From Rhodanobacter sp. (GTDB lineage Bacteria; Pseudomonadota; Gammaproteobacteria; Xanthomonadales; Rhodanobacteraceae), in the NCBI GenBank assembly GCA_026193555.1, contig JAPHUU010000379.1, forward strand, positions 1 to 6,599: a stretch of 6,599 bases of DNA, read 5' to 3'. Shown in pieces: positions 6,194 to 6,599 of the stretch. Both the position numbers and the translations under genes were made by a program. Under the pieces are notes generated by a model. The model ran no database searches, was not told the DNA's origin, and was given only the letters and a program-made list of their open reading frames with translations. The first letter of the stretch is position 1; every line of letters begins with the position of its first letter.

Positions 6194-6599
6194 ATGGCAA
6201 CACTGAAATTCATCAAGCCTTATGTCGAGCACGGTGAGAAAGCCAACGCCGTGCGAAAGATCACTGTCTCGATTCCGCTGCATGTACTGCGGAAGCTTTC
6301 CGACTTGCGCACCGAGCGCCAAGTGAAAAATTTTCGGCACGCTACCAACAGCGACTTGTTGGTCGAAGCGTTCCTGCACGCTTTTACTGGGCAACCACTG
6401 CCAACTGATGAGGAGCTGAGACGAACTATGGCCACTGCCAAGAAACCCGCTGCAAAGAAACCGGCCGCCAAGAAGGCCGCCAAGAACTCCACCGTGAAGA
6501 AGCTTGCCGCCAAGAAGCCGGTAGCCAAGAAAGCTGTTGTGAAGAAGGCTGCCAAGAAGACGGCTGCCAAGAAAGCTGTCGTGAAGAAGGTTGCCAAGA
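6194..6599 (+). CDS. metJ: MetJ-type methionine repressor with histone-H1-like Lys/Ala-rich C-terminal tail (3' end outside window)
   Basis: The frame from ATG 6194 is open for 135 codons to the window edge. Residues about 7-70 match E. coli MetJ strongly: PYVEHGEKA at 9-17, the DNA-reading beta strand RKITVSIPL at 21-29 (Lys22 and Thr24 correspond to base-contacting Lys23 and Thr25), and [20 protein letters not shown] from 47, ending GQPLP at 66-70. MetJ is a ribbon-helix-helix dimer that uses S-adenosylmethionine as corepressor to shut off methionine genes. Glu58 and Phe64 of the SAM pocket are kept; E. coli Arg42 appears as Glu41. After residue 76 the usual acidic C-terminal part is absent. 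In its place residues 79-135 are a tail with 22 lysines in 57 residues and no acidic residue, with KK pairs about every five residues, as in bacterial H1-like proteins. E. coli MetJ is only about 105 residues. An in-frame ATG at 6428 could start the tail separately. Core identity is secure; the role of the tail is inferred. Confidence 0.9.
   Translation, partial: MATLKFIKPYVEHGEKANAVRKITVSIPLHVLRKLSDLRTERQVKNFRHATNSDLLVEAFLHAFTGQPLPTDEELRRTMATAKKPAAKKPAAKKAAKNSTVKKLAAKKPVAKKAVVKKAAKKTAAKKAVVKKVAK
6524..6599 (+). repeat. 42-bp imperfect tandem repeat in the Lys/Ala tail
   Basis: The stretch from 6524 (GCCAAGAAAGCTGT) recurs from 6566 with two substitutions over the visible 34 bp of the second copy. 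It encodes [14 protein letters not shown] followed by [11 protein letters not shown]. Shorter GCCAAGAA-type units recur through 6440-6523. Such arrays expand and contract by slippage, so tail length probably varies between strains. The array continues past the window edge. Confidence 0.75.

Noticed and set aside
5607..6206. 199-codon open frame on + in the gcvH-metJ gap
   Set aside because: It runs into the metJ start in another frame, has an implausible Arg/Cys/Ser-rich composition, no clear ribosome binding site and no recognisable family. High-GC DNA often leaves such frames open by chance.

Overview
The window is GC-rich bacterial DNA. It most likely comes from a gammaproteobacterium of the Xanthomonadales/Lysobacterales (a Rhodanobacter/Dyella/Luteibacter-like organism is my best guess). 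This rests on protein character (GcvT and GcvH closely resemble the gammaproteobacterial forms, and a MetJ repressor is present), compact overlapping genes, and a lysine/alanine-rich histone-H1-like tail of a kind common in that order. The taxonomic placement is inference.

Layout. (1) Bases 1-108 (+) carry the last 35 codons of an AlkB-type 2-oxoglutarate/Fe(II) dioxygenase. Its 3' end overlaps the end of the next gene tail to tail. (2) Bases 3588 down to 80 (-) form a tight four-gene operon for an MCE-type lipid ABC transporter: permease with an N-terminal STAS-like domain (MlaE family), ATPase (MlaF family), membrane-anchored MCE protein (MlaD family), and an outer-membrane-type auxiliary lipoprotein. 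The genes overlap by 4 nt or lie 1 nt apart. The gene set matches the LinKLMN type of importer rather than the classical mlaFEDCB operon. (3) A roughly 110-bp divergent intergenic region has a good sigma70-like promoter for gcvT. (4) gcvT (3701-4903, +) and gcvH (4991-5386, +) encode the T and H proteins of the glycine cleavage system. gcvT contains an in-frame, perfectly duplicated 51-bp repeat that adds 34 residues to an otherwise normal-length protein. A strong hairpin follows gcvH. (5) Bases 5438-6193 are noncoding as far as I can tell, less GC-rich towards the right, and contain an 8-bp-phased met-box-like operator near 6024-6055 and a promoter near 6138. (6) A MetJ-type methionine repressor starts at 6194. 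Its ribbon-helix-helix core runs directly into a Lys/Ala-rich tail, and the gene runs off the right edge.

How the parts relate. The lipid transporter is expected to move lipids between outer and inner membrane. The gcv genes feed one-carbon units from glycine into tetrahydrofolate, and MetJ senses the methionine/SAM product of one-carbon metabolism, so the right half is loosely themed around C1/methionine metabolism, though co-regulation is not shown. The two most notable things are the MetJ repressor joined to a histone-H1-like tail, with possible met boxes upstream and a possible internal start for the tail alone, and the hairpin-forming 51-bp tandem insertion inside gcvT.
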